In this document: piece after piece, positions 33,750-44,882 of the stretch
Position numbering within the stretch: the stretch's first letter is position 1
Layout of the letters: every line of letters begins with the position of its first letter
DNA from: Lachnospiraceae bacterium
GTDB taxonomy: Bacteria; Bacillota; Clostridia; Lachnospirales; Lachnospiraceae
Reading direction: 5' to 3'
Length of the DNA stretch: 44,898 nt
Assembly (NCBI GenBank): GCA_021202335.1
Contig: JAJQDE010000046.1
Location: forward strand, 1-44,898
The notes under the pieces: model-generated
Seen by the model: the letters and a program-made list of their open reading frames with translations, nothing else
The model's database searches: none
Told to the model about the DNA's origin: nothing
Made by a program: the position numbers and the translations under genes

Positions 33750-34478
33750 ATGGGGACAGGACGGAGAAAGAACGCGACCAGGGCGCTTACCGTGCTTTTG
33801 GTGCTCGCGATGGTGTTTGTGGCGGGAGAGTCGGCGCAGTTTGTGAGCACTCTTGAGGAGCATATACGCAAGGCTAAGGACAGGACTCTGACGATTGTGG
33901 TTGATGCGGGGCACGGGGGCATTGACCCGGGAAAGGTGGGTATCAATAACGCGCTGGAGAAGGATATTAACCTTGCTATTGCGCTGAAGCTTCAAAGAAA
34001 TTTAGAGCAGAGCGGCGTCAATGTGGTTATGACGCGGACGGACGACAGCGGTCTTTATGAGGAAGGTGATTCCAACAAAAAGGTGCGCGACATGAAAAAG
34101 CGTCTTTCGATTATAGAAGAGGCAAATCCCGCGCTGACAGTCAGTATACATCAGAACAGCAATCCCGACGCGTCCGTAAGCGGCGTGCAGGTCTTTTACT
34201 ATAAGGATTCCGAAAAGAGCAGGCAGGCGGCAGAGCTTATGCAGGCGCAGCTTATAAAAAGCCTTAAGCCGTCAAAGGAGCGTGCGGCGAAGGAGAACAA
34301 CACCTATTACCTGCTGAAAAAAACCTCTGTTCCGATTATGATTATTGAATGTGCCTTTATGAGTAATCCTGCGGAGGCGGATCTGCTGATAACGGACGAC
34401 TATCAGGAAAGGGTAGCATGGGCGATTTACATGGGGATTATGCAGATAGTAAACACCGGGGAGTACACAGACGGCTGA
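33750..34478 (+). CDS. cwlD: N-acetylmuramoyl-L-alanine amidase (Amidase_3, CwlD-like)
   Basis: 242 residues: an N-terminal signal-anchor (TRALTVLLVLAMVFVAGESAQ) then an Amidase_3 domain with IVVDAGHGGIDPGKVG (zinc His), the GLYEE/KKVRDMKKRLSIIEEAN helices, VSIHQNSNPD, and IIECAFMSNPAEAD with a catalytic Glu. The layout matches CwlD, which makes muramic lactam in spore cortex; that would fit a spore-forming relative, but the name is by resemblance. No clear coupled partner. Confidence 0.87.
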   Translation: MGTGRRKNATRALTVLLVLAMVFVAGESAQFVSTLEEHIRKAKDRTLTIVVDAGHGGIDPGKVGINNALEKDINLAIALKLQRNLEQSGVNVVMTRTDDSGLYEEGDSNKKVRDMKKRLSIIEEANPALTVSIHQNSNPDASVSGVQVFYYKDSEKSRQAAELMQAQLIKSLKPSKERAAKENNTYYLLKKTSVPIMIIECAFMSNPAEADLLITDDYQERVAWAIYMGIMQIVNTGEYTDG

Positions 34479-34532
34479 AAGCTTGTAAGAAAACACTTGA
34501 CGGTCATAGGAAATTATCTTAATATAATCCGA

Positions 34533-34572
34533 AAGGGTCGTGATTGCGTCCGCAGTCATGACCTTCTTTATC
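34533..34572 (+). terminator. Terminator after the amidase gene
   Basis: AAGGGTCGTGATTGCG and CGCAGTCATGACCTT form an imperfect stem with a short loop and a TTCTTTAT tail. A half copy of the palindromic repeat begins at 34570. Confidence 0.7.
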
Positions 34573-34582
34573 GTATAGGAAA
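34570..34582 (+). repeat. Terminator-linked palindromic repeat, half copy
   Basis: ATCGTATAGGAAA equals the left half of the units at 12289 and 22200; the right arm is missing here. Again directly follows a terminator. Confidence 0.5.
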
Positions 34583-34707
34583 AGAAACCCAAGTTGGTGT
34601 CGCAGGCTCCGCCAACCTGCAATCGAATTTATTCGATTTAATCAGCTGCTTCCTGCGGTCGTGACATTAGGTGAAGAATGGAAGAAATCCGGAAAGGAAT
34701 GGAACGC

Positions 34708-35058
34708 ATGAAAACAACAAAGAACAACATTTGGAACTTTAACAATGAGATTGACGCGGAGGTATGCGGTGAGGGCGTGGAGCGCAAAATCATGGCGTAT
34801 GCTGATGAAATGATGTGCGTTGAGAACCATTTTAAGGAAGGAGCAATCGGAGCTTTGCACAGCCACCCGCACACGCAGATTACCTATGTGGTGTCGGGGC
34901 AGTTTGAGTTTAGCGTCGGCGGCGAAAAGAAAATCGTAAATCCGGGGGACGTGCTTCTTAAGAGAAATTCCATCGAGCACGGCTGCGTCTGCCTCAAGGA
35001 GGGAATTTTGCTCGATATTTTTAATCCCATGCGTGAAGAGTTTGTACAGGCAGATTGA
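34708..35058 (+). CDS. Cupin-domain protein
   Basis: 116 residues with a single cupin fold. Metal-site motifs are visible: LHSHPHTQITYVVSGQFEF (His-x-His...Glu/Gln) and NSIEHGC near the end. It is close to the family of small stand-alone cupins whose substrates are unknown. Start 34708 has GGAAAGGAATGG upstream. No operon partner; the next genes are the heat-shock operon with its own promoter. Confidence 0.85.
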   Translation: MKTTKNNIWNFNNEIDAEVCGEGVERKIMAYADEMMCVENHFKEGAIGALHSHPHTQITYVVSGQFEFSVGGEKKIVNPGDVLLKRNSIEHGCVCLKEGILLDIFNPMREEFVQAD

Positions 35059-35129
35059 AAATCCAATAAATTGCTTTGAAATAAGGATTATATTTTATAG
35101 TTTCTTAATAAATAATTGGAAAAAGATTG

Positions 35130-35158
35130 TTGACAATAAAAACTGAAAGTAGTAAGTT
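35130..35158 (+). promoter_or_regulatory. Promoter of the heat-shock operon
   Basis: A perfect TTGACA (35130-35135) with a TAAGTT -10 17 bases later. CIRCE starts 15 bases after it. The -10 is imperfect. Confidence 0.6.
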
Positions 35159-35172
35159 AGTATATGTAAATA

Positions 35173-35199
35173 TTAGCACTCTATATCATTGAGTGCTAA
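35173..35199 (+). promoter_or_regulatory. CIRCE operator, HrcA binding site
   Basis: TTAGCACTC, nine-base spacer, GAGTGCTAA: a perfect match to the CIRCE consensus, just upstream of hrcA. HrcA, the product of the first gene, represses the operon through it. Confidence 0.97.
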
Positions 35200-35254
35200 C
35201 AAAAACTGAAAGGCAAATGTGGAAATGATTGCTTGGCACGCAGGGAGGTAAAGA

Positions 35255-36352
35255 TTGGAGTTAGATGAGCGAAAGCTGAAAATCCTTCAGGCGATTATCC
35301 GTAACTATTTGGAAACGGGCGAACCGGTGGGAAGCAGGACAATTTCAAAGTACACGGATTTAAATTTGAGCTCAGCCACAATCCGGAATGAAATGTCGGA
35401 TTTGGAGGAGCTGGGATATATCCTTCAGCCTCACACCTCTGCGGGGCGCATCCCGTCAGATAAGGGCTACCGGCTGTATGTGGACAGGATGATGCAGGAA
35501 AAAGAGGAGCAGCTCAGTCAGGCTACGCAGGAGGTAAGGGAGCTGCATAAGCTTCTGCTTGAGCGAGAGGACAAAATGGAGTCGGTATTAAAGCAGATGG
35601 CGAAAAGGCTGGCTGCCGACACAAACTATGCGACCATGATATCCGCACCGCAGATGCGCGGGAATAAGCTGAAATTCATACAGCTTTCGAGGGTTGATAA
35701 GGGACAGCTGCTTACGACCATCGTAATCGAGGGGAACGTGATTAAAAACAGCATGATTGCAATTGACGACCCGCTTGACGATGAAATGCTTTGGAAGCTT
35801 AATATTTTGCTGAACACAAATCTCAACGGGATGCCGATTGAGGGAATCAATCTTGCGATGATATCGAAGCTAAAGCAGCAGGCAGGCGCTTACGCGAATA
35901 TTGTGGCGGCGGTGATGGATGCCGTGGAGGCTGAAATCAAAGACGACGAGGATGTGGAGATTTATACAAGCGGCGCCAACAATATCTTCAAATATCCGGA
36001 GCTTGCGGATAACCGGCGGGCAAGCGAGCTGATCAACACCCTTGAGGAAAAGCAGCTTTTAACGGAGCTGGTCAATGAAACGCTTAGCGATGATGCGGGA
36101 ACGGGCATACAGGTATATATAGGAAACGAAACGCCCGTAAAGACCATGAAGGACTGCAGCGTGGTTACGGCAACCTATGAATTGGAGGAGGGAGTCAGGG
36201 GAACGATAGGAATTATCGGACCCAGACGAATGGATTATGACAAGGTAGTCCATACATTGAAAACGTTGAAAAGTCAGCTTGAAGTCATATATAAAAAGGA
36301 TGACGGGCAGACCTCAAAAACAGATATAGCATATAGAAAGGACGACGAGTGA
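35255..36352 (+). CDS. hrcA: Heat-inducible transcription repressor HrcA
   Basis: 365 residues. The N-terminal winged helix is LKILQAIIRNYLETGEPVGSRTIS...SATIRNEMSDLEELGYI, followed by the middle and C-terminal regions (GRIPSDKGYRLYVD; IIGPRRMDYDKVV). Start is TTG at 35255 with GGAGGTAAAG 4-5 bases upstream. The CIRCE element lies 56 bases before it. It autoregulates and controls the downstream grpE-dnaK-dnaJ genes. Its stop overlaps the GTG of grpE. Confidence 0.97.
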   Translation: MELDERKLKILQAIIRNYLETGEPVGSRTISKYTDLNLSSATIRNEMSDLEELGYILQPHTSAGRIPSDKGYRLYVDRMMQEKEEQLSQATQEVRELHKLLLEREDKMESVLKQMAKRLAADTNYATMISAPQMRGNKLKFIQLSRVDKGQLLTTIVIEGNVIKNSMIAIDDPLDDEMLWKLNILLNTNLNGMPIEGINLAMISKLKQQAGAYANIVAAVMDAVEAEIKDDEDVEIYTSGANNIFKYPELADNRRASELINTLEEKQLLTELVNETLSDDAGTGIQVYIGNETPVKTMKDCSVVTATYELEEGVRGTIGIIGPRRMDYDKVVHTLKTLKSQLEVIYKKDDGQTSKTDIAYRKDDE

Positions 36353-36975
36353 TTGTGGAAGAAAAGGAATTAGACAACCAAAATTCAGAGGATATCAATT
36401 CTGCAAAAGTAAGCTCCGAGGAGGCAGGCTCTGAGGCGGAGAATGCGCCCGAGGAAGCGGAAGCCGGCGAAGATAACGCGGCGGATGATGACAAAAAGGA
36501 AAAGAAAAAATCCGTTTTTGCAAAGGACAAAAAATCCAATAAGCTTCAGGAAAAGGTTGACGAGCTTGAGGACAGGGTAAAGCGTCAGATGGCAGAGTTC
36601 GACAATTTCAGGAAACGCTCCGAAAAAGAGAAATCCGCAATGTTTGAAACAGGCGCAAAGAGCGTTATCGAGAAAATCCTGCCGGTCGTAGACAATTTTG
36701 AGAGAGGTCTTGCAGGGCTGTCCGAGGAGGATATGAGCACACCCTTTGCGGAGGGCATGAGCATGGTATATAAGCAGCTTATCGCGGAGCTTGAAAAGCT
36801 TGAGGTAAAGCCGATTGAGGCAGTGGGCTGTGAGTTTGATCCGGAGCTTCACAATGCGGTAATGCAGGTGGCAAGTGAGGAGTATGAATCCGGAATCGTG
36901 GCGCAGGAGCTTCAAAAGGGCTACACATATCGTGACAGCGTGGTCCGGCACAGCATGGTAGCAGTTGTGGAATGA
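36349..36975 (+). CDS. grpE: Nucleotide exchange factor GrpE
   Basis: 208 residues from a GTG start overlapping the hrcA stop. An acidic, low-complexity N-terminal region (to about residue 60) is followed by the GrpE coiled coil (DRVKRQMAEFDNFRKRSEKEK) and the beta domain (VGCEFDPELHNAVMQV, YTYRDSVVRHSMVAVVE). Exchanges nucleotide on DnaK; next gene is dnaK. Confidence 0.97.
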   Translation: MIVEEKELDNQNSEDINSAKVSSEEAGSEAENAPEEAEAGEDNAADDDKKEKKKSVFAKDKKSNKLQEKVDELEDRVKRQMAEFDNFRKRSEKEKSAMFETGAKSVIEKILPVVDNFERGLAGLSEEDMSTPFAEGMSMVYKQLIAELEKLEVKPIEAVGCEFDPELHNAVMQVASEEYESGIVAQELQKGYTYRDSVVRHSMVAVVE

Positions 36976-36995
36976 CAAATATTAAATTAAAATGA

Positions 36996-38891
<1,896 letters not shown>

Positions 38892-38893
38892 AA

Positions 38894-38952
38894 CATGAAG
38901 AGAATTTCTTAAACATCATTCCATGATGTTTAAGAAATTCTAAAACTTCATG
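38894..38952 (+). other. Long palindrome between dnaK and dnaJ
   Basis: A 19-bp perfect inverted repeat (38901-38919 with 38923-38941, loop tcc) is extended by CATGAAG/CTTCATG flanks past a four-base bulge. It lies 2 bases after the dnaK stop and has no following T run, though a weaker T-rich stem (ACAAAGAGTTCTTTTGT) follows near 38971. It may be an RNA processing or stability element that sets DnaK:DnaJ ratio, or a terminator acting partially. Confidence 0.75.
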
Positions 38953-39038
38953 TAAAATAACGCAACCAAAACAAAGAGTTCTTTTGTTTTTGAGTTCTTC
39001 TTCACTTAAAGATATTTTTTAATTTATTGGAGATTGAG

Positions 39039-40208
39039 ATGGCAGAACAAAAAAGAGATTACTATGAGGTATTGGGCGTCGAGCGAGGTGCCGACGATGC
39101 CTCAATCAAAAAAGCATACAGACAGCTTGCCAAGAAATATCATCCGGACATGAATCCGGGTGATGCCGAGGCGGAAAAGAAGTTCAAGGAGGCTTCGGAG
39201 GCGTATGCGGTGCTGAGCGACCCTGATAAAAGGCGCCAGTACGACCAGTATGGCCATGCGGCGTTTGAGGGCGGCGGTTCCGGCGGCTTTGGCGGTTTTG
39301 ATTTCAGCGGCGCGGATTTTTCCGATATTTTCGGCGATATCTTTGGCGACTTTTTCGGCGGCGGCAGTCGTGGGCGCGCAAGCAACGGACCGATGCGGGG
39401 AGCAAATCTGCGTACCAGTGTGCGTATTTCATTTTCGGATGCCATATTTGGTGTGGAGAAGGAGCTTGACCTGAACCTGAAGGACACATGTAAGACATGT
39501 AACGGCAGCGGGGCAAAGCCCGGCACTTCGCCTGAAACATGCCGGCGCTGCGGCGGGCGCGGTCAGGTAGTGACGATGCGCAATGTGGGCTTTGGCACAA
39601 TTCAAAATTCGCAGATTTGTCCTGAATGTGGCGGTACGGGAAAGACAATCAGGGATAAATGTCCCGACTGCGGCGGCGGCGGATATATTTCAGGCAGGAA
39701 GAAAATACAGGTTTCCATGCCTGCCGGTATTGACAACGGTCAGAGCGTGCGCATACGGGATAAGGGTGAACCGGGAGTAAACGGCGGTCCGAGAGGCGAC
39801 CTGTTGGTAGAGGTTGTGGTAGACAGGCATCCGATTTTCCAAAGGCAGGATATGAATATATTCTCTACGGTTCCCGTTTCGTTTGCGGTGGCGGCGCTTG
39901 GCGGTGAGGTGCTGATTGACACGGTTGACGGCAAGGTGGTCTATGACGTGAAAGCGGGCACACAGACTGACACGCGTGTCAGATTGCGCGGCAAGGGAGT
40001 GCCCTCACTTCGGAATAAGGATGTGCGCGGAGACCATTATGTTACGCTTGTGGTGCAGGTTCCGGAAAGGCTTTCAAATGAGGCAAAGGATTTACTGCGC
40101 AGGTTTGACAAGGAAACGGAAAACAGCCTTGAGGCAGTCAAAAACATGGAGAACAACGACCCGGGCGACGACAAGGATAAAAAGAAACGCAAGGGACTTT
40201 TCAGGTAA
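39039..40208 (+). CDS. dnaJ: Chaperone DnaJ (Hsp40)
   Basis: 389 residues with the J domain ([24 protein letters not shown] at KYHPDMNPG), a Gly/Phe-rich linker (about 75-115), four CxxCxGxG zinc motifs ([32 protein letters not shown]), and a C-terminal substrate domain. Start 39039 has TTGGAGATTGAG upstream. Confidence 0.98.
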   Translation: MAEQKRDYYEVLGVERGADDASIKKAYRQLAKKYHPDMNPGDAEAEKKFKEASEAYAVLSDPDKRRQYDQYGHAAFEGGGSGGFGGFDFSGADFSDIFGDIFGDFFGGGSRGRASNGPMRGANLRTSVRISFSDAIFGVEKELDLNLKDTCKTCNGSGAKPGTSPETCRRCGGRGQVVTMRNVGFGTIQNSQICPECGGTGKTIRDKCPDCGGGGYISGRKKIQVSMPAGIDNGQSVRIRDKGEPGVNGGPRGDLLVEVVVDRHPIFQRQDMNIFSTVPVSFAVAALGGEVLIDTVDGKVVYDVKAGTQTDTRVRLRGKGVPSLRNKDVRGDHYVTLVVQVPERLSNEAKDLLRRFDKETENSLEAVKNMENNDPGDDKDKKKRKGLFR

Positions 40209-40224
40209 TATCTGATGTAGCGGA

Positions 40225-40259
40225 AACGCAGCGGCGTAAAGCAACAAAGCTGCGTTTTT
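40225..40259 (+). terminator. Terminator of the hrcA operon
   Basis: AACGCAGC pairs with GCTGCGTT around a 16-base loop, ending in T5; it begins 17 bases after dnaJ. Confidence 0.8.
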
Positions 40260-40297
40260 GTGCTGTAATTATGGAGAAAGGGATTATTATTAAAGCA

Positions 40298-41266
40298 ATG
40301 AAATGGAAAAAATTTACGGTTAAAACAATTACCGACGCGGAGGATATTATTATCAGCGCACTTTATGACATCGGATTGGAGGGGGCGCAGATTGAGGACA
40401 AAATCCCGCTTACCCCGCTGGAGAAGGAGCAGATGTTTGTGGACATACTGCCTGACGGACCGCAGGACGACGGCATAGCGTATTTAAGCTTTTTTGTGGA
40501 GGACAGTAAGGAGCATCCTGTGGATACGGACCAAATGCTTTCGGATATCAGGCGGGAGCTTGACGCTCTTAGGAATTTCATGGATGTGGGCGAGGGCACG
40601 ATTATGGTGTCCGAAACGGAGGATATTGATTGGATTAACAACTGGAAGGAATTTTTTCATCAGTTTTATATAGATGATTTGCTTGTCATTCCCTCTTGGG
40701 AGGAGGTAAAGCCCGAGGACAGGGATAAGAAAATTCTGCACATTGACCCGGGAACAGCGTTTGGGACAGGGATGCACGAAACGACGCAGCTTTGCATCAG
40801 GCAGATTAAAAAACACATAACGCCGGAAACGCAGTTGCTTGATGTGGGTACGGGCAGCGGGATACTTTCCATCGTTTCTCTTATGTATGGCGCAGGACAT
40901 GCGGTGGGGACGGATTTGGATCCGTGCGCGGAGGAGGCTGTGCGGGAAAATATGGAGGCCAACGGTATCAGCCGGGACAGTTTTGAAATGATGATAGGAA
41001 ACATCATCACTGATAAAGCCGTGCAGGACCGGGTTGGATATGGAAGGTATGATATTGTTGCCGCAAATATTTTGGCGGACGTGCTGGTGCCGCTTACCCC
41101 CGTTATCCAAAATCAGCTCAAGCCGGGCGGCATTTACATCACCTCGGGCATCATCGATAATAAGGAGCAGACCGTGAGGGAGGCTGTCGAGGCGGCGGGT
41201 ATGAAGGTTATCGAAACGACATATCAGGGCGAATGGGTAAGCATCACAGCTCAAAAGCCGCTGTGA
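40298..41266 (+). CDS. prmA: Ribosomal protein L11 methyltransferase PrmA
   Basis: 322 residues methylating L11. N terminus MKWKKFTVKTITDAEDII, SAM-binding motif LLDVGTGSGILSIVSL, and AANILADVLVPL. The start at 40298 (MKWKKF) is favoured by family N termini; ATG 40271 has no ribosome binding site. Just after the dnaJ terminator, before rsmE: a common order in Firmicutes. Confidence 0.95.
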   Translation: MKWKKFTVKTITDAEDIIISALYDIGLEGAQIEDKIPLTPLEKEQMFVDILPDGPQDDGIAYLSFFVEDSKEHPVDTDQMLSDIRRELDALRNFMDVGEGTIMVSETEDIDWINNWKEFFHQFYIDDLLVIPSWEEVKPEDRDKKILHIDPGTAFGTGMHETTQLCIRQIKKHITPETQLLDVGTGSGILSIVSLMYGAGHAVGTDLDPCAEEAVRENMEANGISRDSFEMMIGNIITDKAVQDRVGYGRYDIVAANILADVLVPLTPVIQNQLKPGGIYITSGIIDNKEQTVREAVEAAGMKVIETTYQGEWVSITAQKPL

Positions 41267-41279
41267 GGAAGGAACGGTT

Positions 41280-42038
41280 ATGTATCATTTTTTTGTAGAG
41301 CCGTCCCAAATTTATGACACACGTGTCATAATAACGGGAAGCGATGTGAACAACATTAAAAATGTCATTCGTCTGAAGCCGGGGGATGAAGTCAGCATCA
41401 GCAATGGAACGGACGGAAAGGATTATCGCTGCGGCATAGAGGAGATTACGGAGGCTCAAGTGGTGTGCAGGCTTAGGTTTGTCAGGGAGGACGGCGTGGA
41501 GCTGCCCTCAAAAGTGTTTCTTTTCCAAGGCTTGCCAAAGGGCGACAAGATGGAGTTTATTATTCAGAAAATGGCGGAGCTTGGCGTGTATGAGATTATT
41601 CCCGTGGCGATGAAGCGCTGCGTGGTAAAGCTTGACGACAGGAAGGCAAAATCCAAAATCGCGCGCTGGCAGGGGATATCAGAGGCGGCGGCAAAGCAGA
41701 GCAAGCGCGCAATCGTGCCTAAAATCAGTGATGTGATGACGTACCGGCAGGCATTGGAATATGCAAAGGATATGGATGTAAAGCTCGTGCCATATGAGCT
41801 TGAGGGTATTTTGGATAACCCCGCAGGGATGGCGGGCACGAGGAAAATCATGGAGAGCTTAAAGCCCGGGCAGACCATTGCCGTTTTCATAGGTCCCGAG
41901 GGAGGCTTCGAGGAGCAGGAGATAAACGAGGCAGTCGCGCTCGGCATGCAGCCCGTAACTTTGGGGAAACGCATACTTCGCACGGAAACGGCGGGCATGA
42001 CGGTCATGTCGTGGATTATGTATCAGTTGGAGGAATAG
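41280..42038 (+). CDS. rsmE: 16S rRNA m3U1498 methyltransferase RsmE
   Basis: 252 residues, SPOUT-class. Motifs: YHFFVEPSQI start, LFQGLPKGDKMEFIIQK, FIGPEGGFEEQEI, and the knot end LGKRILRTETAGMTVMSWIMYQLE. It begins 13 bases after prmA and is in the same transcript. Confidence 0.97.
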   Translation: MYHFFVEPSQIYDTRVIITGSDVNNIKNVIRLKPGDEVSISNGTDGKDYRCGIEEITEAQVVCRLRFVREDGVELPSKVFLFQGLPKGDKMEFIIQKMAELGVYEIIPVAMKRCVVKLDDRKAKSKIARWQGISEAAAKQSKRAIVPKISDVMTYRQALEYAKDMDVKLVPYELEGILDNPAGMAGTRKIMESLKPGQTIAVFIGPEGGFEEQEINEAVALGMQPVTLGKRILRTETAGMTVMSWIMYQLEE

Positions 42039-42173
42039 ACTATAAGCGCTTGCAATTGCGTTAATATTTTGTTATTGTATAAAAAGGTTCGCCTACATGC
42101 GGACTGCACCAAAAAACGACAAAATGCATATTTTATATAAAGAGGAAGCAGATTTGGAAAGGCATGGTTTCAG

Positions 42174-43331
42174 ATGACGGAAGTATATCTCGACAATTCG
42201 GCGACAACGAAGGGTCTGCCAAGCGTGGCGGCGCTTATGACACATATCATGTGTGAGGATTACGGAAATCCTTCAAGCATGCACAAAAAGGGCGTTGAGG
42301 CTGAAAAGTATGTGCGCTATTCAAAAGAAGTGATAGCAGGAAGCCTTAAGGCGCAGGAAAAGGAAATCATATTCACCTCGGGCGGAACAGAGTCGGACAA
42401 CATGGCGTTGATCGGCGGCGCGTATGCAAATTACAGAGCCGGAAGGCATATCATAACCACAAAAATTGAGCATCCGGCAATCCTGCAGACCTGTGCGTTT
42501 CTTGAGGAGCAGGGCTTTGAGGTGACTTATCTTCCCGTGGATGCAAGGGGCGTGATACGGCTTGGCGATTTGGAAAGGGCAATGACGCAAAATACCATAC
42601 TTGTGTCGATTATGCACACAAATAATGAAATCGGTTCAGTGCAGCCGATTGAGGAAGCGGGAGCGCTGATAAAGCGTATGAACCCCGGTGCGCTGTTTCA
42701 TGTGGACGCGGTTCAGGGTTATGGAAAATTCAGGATTTATCCCAAACGCATGAATGTTGACCTTCTGTCCGTGAGCGCCCACAAGATACACGGACCAAAG
42801 GGCGTGGGCTTTTTGTATATCAATGAAAAGGCAAAGGTGCGCCCGATTATTTTTGGCGGCGGACAGCAAAAGGGCATGCGCTCCGGCACGGAGAATGTTC
42901 CGGGCATAGCGGGAATGGCGAAGGCGGTTGAAGAAATTTTTGCGGATTTTGATACGAAAATCCATTATCTTTACCGGCTGCGGGAACGCTTTATAGCGGG
43001 CGTTACAAGGATAGACGGGATTCACGTAAACGGGCCGCAGGGCAATGAGGGCGCGCCCCAGATTGTGAGCGTTTCCGTGCAGGGCGTGCGCAGTGAGGTG
43101 ATGCTGCATGCCTTGGAGGATAAAGGGATTTATGTTTCCGCAGGGAGCGCATGCTCCTCGAATAAGCCTGCGGCGTCAGCCACATTAAAGGCAATCGGAA
43201 TCGGGAAGCAGTATTGGGATTCAACGCTGCGCTTCAGCATGAGCATGTTCACGACGGAGGCGGAGATTGATTACACGGTGAAATGCATGAGCGAGCTGGT
43301 GCCCGCACTGCGGCGTTACACAAGACGTTAG
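42174..43331 (+). CDS. Cysteine desulfurase (NifS/IscS family), paired with ThiI
   Basis: 385 residues, PLP enzyme. PLP lysine K204 in SAHKIHG, DAVQGYGK for PLP binding, the His in TTKIEHPAI, and the active cysteine C327 in SAGSACSSN. The pairing with thiI downstream (25 bases) indicates this one provides sulfur for tRNA 4-thiouridine. No Fe-S scaffold nearby. The leader from 42039 carries a plausible TTGCGT/TATAAA promoter. Confidence 0.95.
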   Translation: MTEVYLDNSATTKGLPSVAALMTHIMCEDYGNPSSMHKKGVEAEKYVRYSKEVIAGSLKAQEKEIIFTSGGTESDNMALIGGAYANYRAGRHIITTKIEHPAILQTCAFLEEQGFEVTYLPVDARGVIRLGDLERAMTQNTILVSIMHTNNEIGSVQPIEEAGALIKRMNPGALFHVDAVQGYGKFRIYPKRMNVDLLSVSAHKIHGPKGVGFLYINEKAKVRPIIFGGGQQKGMRSGTENVPGIAGMAKAVEEIFADFDTKIHYLYRLRERFIAGVTRIDGIHVNGPQGNEGAPQIVSVSVQGVRSEVMLHALEDKGIYVSAGSACSSNKPAASATLKAIGIGKQYWDSTLRFSMSMFTTEAEIDYTVKCMSELVPALRRYTRR

Positions 43332-43356
43332 ACTGCCGTCAAATATGGAGGATGCG

Positions 43357-44541
43357 ATGAATTACAGGACATTTTTGATTAAATATGCCGAAATCGGCGT
43401 AAAGGGAAAGAACAGATATCTTTTTGAGGACCGGCTGTGCGACCGTATACGCTATGCGCTCAGGCGATGCGACGGTGAGTTTGAGGTCACGAAGTCGCAG
43501 GGAAGGATTTATGTCAACGCGGACGGCGATTATGATTTTGACGAAACCGTTGAAAATCTAAAGACCGTGTTCGGAGTGACGGGAATTTGCCCGGTCGTGC
43601 AGCTTGAGGATGAAGGCTTCGAGAAGCTTTGCGGGGATGTGATAAGGTATATTGACGAGGTATATCCCGATAAACACATCACCTTTAAGGTGGAGGCAAG
43701 GCGCGCGAGAAAGAATTATCCGAAAAGCTCGATGGAGATAAATTGTGATTTGGGAGAGGCGATTTTAAACGCGTTTCCCGAAATCAGGGTCGATGTACAC
43801 AAGCCCGACATGCTTTTGAGAGTTGAAATACGCGAAAGGATTAATGTTTACTCCGTGGTCATTCCGGGGCCCGGCGGTCTGCCTGTCGGAACAAACGGGA
43901 AAGGGACGCTCCTGCTCTCGGGCGGAATTGATTCGCCCGTGGCAGGCTATATGATTGCAAAGCGCGGCGTGACGATTGACGCGGTCTATTTCAGCGCACC
44001 GCCCTACACCAGCGAACGCGCGACGCAGAAGGTAAAGGATTTGGCTAAAATCGTGTCGAAATACAGCGGGACGATTAACCTGCATATTATCAATTTTACG
44101 GACATTCAGCTCTATATTTATGATAAGTGTCCGCACGATGAGCTTACCATTATCATGCGGCGCTATATGATGCGTATTGCGCAGGAGATTGCAAAAAAGA
44201 CGGGCAGCCTTGGGCTGATTACGGGTGAGAGCATCGGGCAGGTGGCGTCGCAGACCATGCAGTCGCTTTTGGCGACAAATGATGTGTGTACTTTGCCTGT
44301 CTACAGACCTCTTATCGGGATGGACAAGCAGGAAATCGTTGAGATATCGGAGAAAATCGATACCTATGAAACGTCAATCCTTCCATATGAGGACTGCTGC
44401 ACAATATTTGTCGCAAAGCATCCGGTGACGAAGCCGAACTTAAATGTAATCCGGGTACATGAGAATAATCTTGATGAAAAAATCGACGCGCTTGTGCAGA
44501 CGGCGCTTGACACGGACGAGGTGGTTGAAATCAGTTGGTAA
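43357..44541 (+). CDS. thiI: tRNA 4-thiouridine synthetase ThiI (no rhodanese domain)
   Basis: 394 residues: ferredoxin-like domain and THUMP (about 20-165), then the PP-loop ATP pyrophosphatase LLLSGGIDSPVAGYMIAKRG. The C-terminal rhodanese domain of the E. coli enzyme is absent, as in most Firmicutes, where the partner NifS-type enzyme delivers sulfur; the residual EDCCTIFVAKHPVTKP carries two cysteines. Start 43357 has GGAGGATGCG upstream. Confidence 0.96.
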   Translation: MNYRTFLIKYAEIGVKGKNRYLFEDRLCDRIRYALRRCDGEFEVTKSQGRIYVNADGDYDFDETVENLKTVFGVTGICPVVQLEDEGFEKLCGDVIRYIDEVYPDKHITFKVEARRARKNYPKSSMEINCDLGEAILNAFPEIRVDVHKPDMLLRVEIRERINVYSVVIPGPGGLPVGTNGKGTLLLSGGIDSPVAGYMIAKRGVTIDAVYFSAPPYTSERATQKVKDLAKIVSKYSGTINLHIINFTDIQLYIYDKCPHDELTIIMRRYMMRIAQEIAKKTGSLGLITGESIGQVASQTMQSLLATNDVCTLPVYRPLIGMDKQEIVEISEKIDTYETSILPYEDCCTIFVAKHPVTKPNLNVIRVHENNLDEKIDALVQTALDTDEVVEISW

Positions 44542-44548
44542 AAAAATA

Positions 44549-44620
44549 TCAGGTACGGAAATATATTCTGTACCTGACAGGCTTTATAGTGAACCGTAAA
44601 AATAATCTGCCGTTTACTAT
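44549..44620. terminator. Convergent hairpins between thiI and the HPr-like gene
   Basis: TCAGGTAC/GTACCTGA forms a stem with an AT-rich loop at 44549-44577, then ATAGTGAAC/GTTTACTAT at 44587-44620. These lie between convergent genes and may end both; no strong T run. Confidence 0.5.
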
Positions 44621-44647
44621 AAATATTTTGTTTAATCGGACACCGGA

Positions 44648-44878
44648 TTAAACTAAGTAAGGCTTTATGACTTCCATAACCTCATCCGTATTTCCTTCTG
44701 CATGGATATTCAAGTCAATCGGCATTGATAAATCCAAGCTGAAGATGCCCATGATTGATTTTGCGTCGATGACATATCTGCCCGAAACAAGGTCGAAGTC
44801 ATAGTCGAACTTCGTAATATCATTAACAAAGGACTTTACCTTATCAATCGAGTTTAAAGAAATCTGAACTGTTTTCAT
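44648..44878 (-). CDS. HPr-like protein lacking the phosphocarrier histidine
   Basis: 76 residues matching the HPr fold, clearest at AKSIMGIFSLDL with Ser41 in the place of HPr Ser46. The N-terminal active-site loop (usual GLHARPA) is missing: here residues 8-17 read LNSIDKVKSF, and no His is present before H59. It therefore cannot act as a PTS phosphocarrier at that site; a regulatory partner role is plausible. ATG 44878 is the sensible start; frames extending to 44896 run into adapter-like sequence. Confidence 0.8.
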   Translation of the reverse strand: MKTVQISLNSIDKVKSFVNDITKFDYDFDLVSGRYVIDAKSIMGIFSLDLSMPIDLNIHAEGNTDEVMEVIKPYLV

Positions 44879-44882
44879 TATT

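Noticed and set aside
42073-42100. A further copy of the terminator-linked palindrome
   Set aside because: Only a short similarity (GTATAAAAAGGTTCGCC) and no matching right arm; not near a terminator I can identify.
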